A stretch of DNA of 64,000 nt from Paenibacillus soyae (GTDB lineage Bacteria > Bacillota > Bacilli > Paenibacillales > Paenibacillaceae). The notes below the pieces were generated by a model, which worked only from the letters and a program-made list of their open reading frames with translations, had not been told where the DNA came from and did not search any database. The position numbers were made by a program, and so were the translations under genes. Shown here one piece after another: positions 63,361 to 64,000 of the stretch; position 1 is the first letter of the stretch; the number at the start of each line of letters is the position of its first letter. The stretch lies in NCBI RefSeq assembly GCF_024623455.1, contig NZ_JANIPJ010000024.1, positions 1 through 64,000 on the forward strand, written 5' to 3'.

Positions 63361-63900
63361 TTGCAGAACGACATTAAAGAGGTTTTATACAGCGAAGAGC
63401 AGATTGGTGCAAAGGTTAGGGAGCTTGGCGCTCAGCTGAGCGCGGACTTCGAGGGGCGCAATCCGCTCGTTATTTGCGTCCTCAAAGGCGCGTTTATTTT
63501 TATGTCCGATTTGGTGAAGACCATTACGGTGCCCCTGGAGATCGATTTCATGGCGGTTTCGAGCTATGGCGCGTCCACCAAGTCCTCCGGCGTCGTCAAG
63601 ATCATTAAGGATCTGGACGTCACGGTGGAAGGACGAGATGTCCTCATCGTCGAAGATATTATCGACAGCGGCCTTACCCTGAGCTACCTGATTGACGTGC
63701 TTGAGCATAGAGGATCGAAGTCCGTAACGATCGTTACGCTGTTCGACAAGCCGGCCCGCCGCACGGTGGACCTGCAGCCGCATTACAAGGGCTTCACGCT
63801 GCCCGACGAATTCGTCGTCGGCTACGGCCTTGATTACGCCGAGAAGTACCGCAATCTTCCTTACATCGGCATCCTGAAACCGCAGGTATACGAGAAATAA
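63361..63900 (+). CDS. hpt: Hypoxanthine phosphoribosyltransferase
   Basis: A 179-residue purine salvage enzyme. The PRPP loop VLIVEDIIDSGLTLSYL (about 96-112) and VVGYGLDYAEKYRNLPYIG near the C-terminus are conserved. TTG start at 63361, eight bases after GGGAGGA. The tilS-hpt pair may form a complex regulating ftsH, as in B. subtilis. Confidence 0.95.
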   Translation: MQNDIKEVLYSEEQIGAKVRELGAQLSADFEGRNPLVICVLKGAFIFMSDLVKTITVPLEIDFMAVSSYGASTKSSGVVKIIKDLDVTVEGRDVLIVEDIIDSGLTLSYLIDVLEHRGSKSVTIVTLFDKPARRTVDLQPHYKGFTLPDEFVVGYGLDYAEKYRNLPYIGILKPQVYEK

Positions 63901-63940
63901 GCGCGCAAGAGCCGTACATGTCCCCCTCCAGCAGCCTCTA

Positions 63941-63970
63941 TTGTGATGGAAAGTCATGCTATGGTAAAAT
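63941..63970 (+). promoter_or_regulatory. Promoter of the next gene (ftsH by synteny)
   Basis: TTGTGA, 18 bp, TGG-TAAAAT. Confidence 0.6.
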
Positions 63971-63985
63971 ATTTAAAGCGTCTGA

Positions 63986-64000
63986 GAGGAGGTAGGGGAT
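63986..64000 (+). promoter_or_regulatory. Ribosome-binding site at the window end
   Basis: AGAGGAGGTAGGGGAT is a near-perfect Shine-Dalgarno right at the edge; the start codon of the following gene, expected to be ftsH, lies just outside. Confidence 0.65.

Overview
The window is a chromosomal segment from an endospore-forming Gram-positive rod, most likely a member of the Paenibacillaceae (Paenibacillus or Cohnella type). Evidence: it starts in the tail of a 23S-5S rRNA operon and then follows, almost gene for gene and on the + strand, the origin-proximal yaaO-to-ftsH block of Bacillus subtilis. It also carries many sporulation genes (gin, yabG, sspF, spoVG, fin, spoVT, yabP, yabQ, spoIIE), an S-layer (SLH) protein, and a membrane-bound AraC regulator of the kind common in Paenibacillus. 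Base composition is GC-rich, strikingly so in the 3' half of the SpoVB-like gene.

Layout. 1-850: 3' end of 23S, 5S, terminator, and a tandemly duplicated structured element. 0.85-9.2 kb: membrane protein (-), anti-sigma-G Gin, PLP decarboxylase, tmk, darA, yaaR, holB, ricT, yabA, yabB, rsmI. 9.2-13.6 kb: abrB (-) divergent from an HD phosphohydrolase with a cluster of Spo0A boxes between them, then yabD and yabE (metS, which lies here in B. subtilis, is absent). 13.6-27 kb: rnmV, rsmA, yabG, veg, sspF, ispE, purR, ridA, spoVG, glmU, ctc, pth, fin, mfd (prs is absent). 27-34.7 kb: a PrsA-like foldase, a gerA-type germinant receptor operon with a small fourth gene, an SPFH-RHH pair, spoVT. 34.7-39.4 kb: SpoVB-like flippase, mazG, HU, rqcP. 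39.5-44.1 kb: a PAS/GGDEF diguanylate cyclase and an amino acid permease inserted before yabP. 44.2-49.2 kb: yabP, yabQ, divIC, yabR, spoIIE. 49.2-59.9 kb: accessory insert with an ECF sigma/anti-sigma pair, an AraC sensor-regulator (-), a 1883-residue SLH surface phosphoesterase and a DJ-1/PfpI protein (-). 60-64 kb: yabS, yabT, tilS, hpt and the promoter and ribosome-binding site of the next gene (ftsH by synteny).

The genes join replication (tmk, holB, yabA, HU, mfd), RNA maturation and translation quality control (rsmI, rnmV, rsmA, pth, rqcP, tilS), envelope precursors (ispE, glmU, divIC) and the sporulation programme. Promoters fitting sigma-A, sigma-H, sigma-G, sigma-K and Spo0A control can be read directly upstream of the expected genes. 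The most unusual content is non-coding: a three-copy family of 167-282 bp repeats whose terminal inverted repeats vary together, a dispersed 10-mer word beside hairpins, a structured tandem duplication after the rRNA operon, and several strong palindromes in front of regulatory genes.
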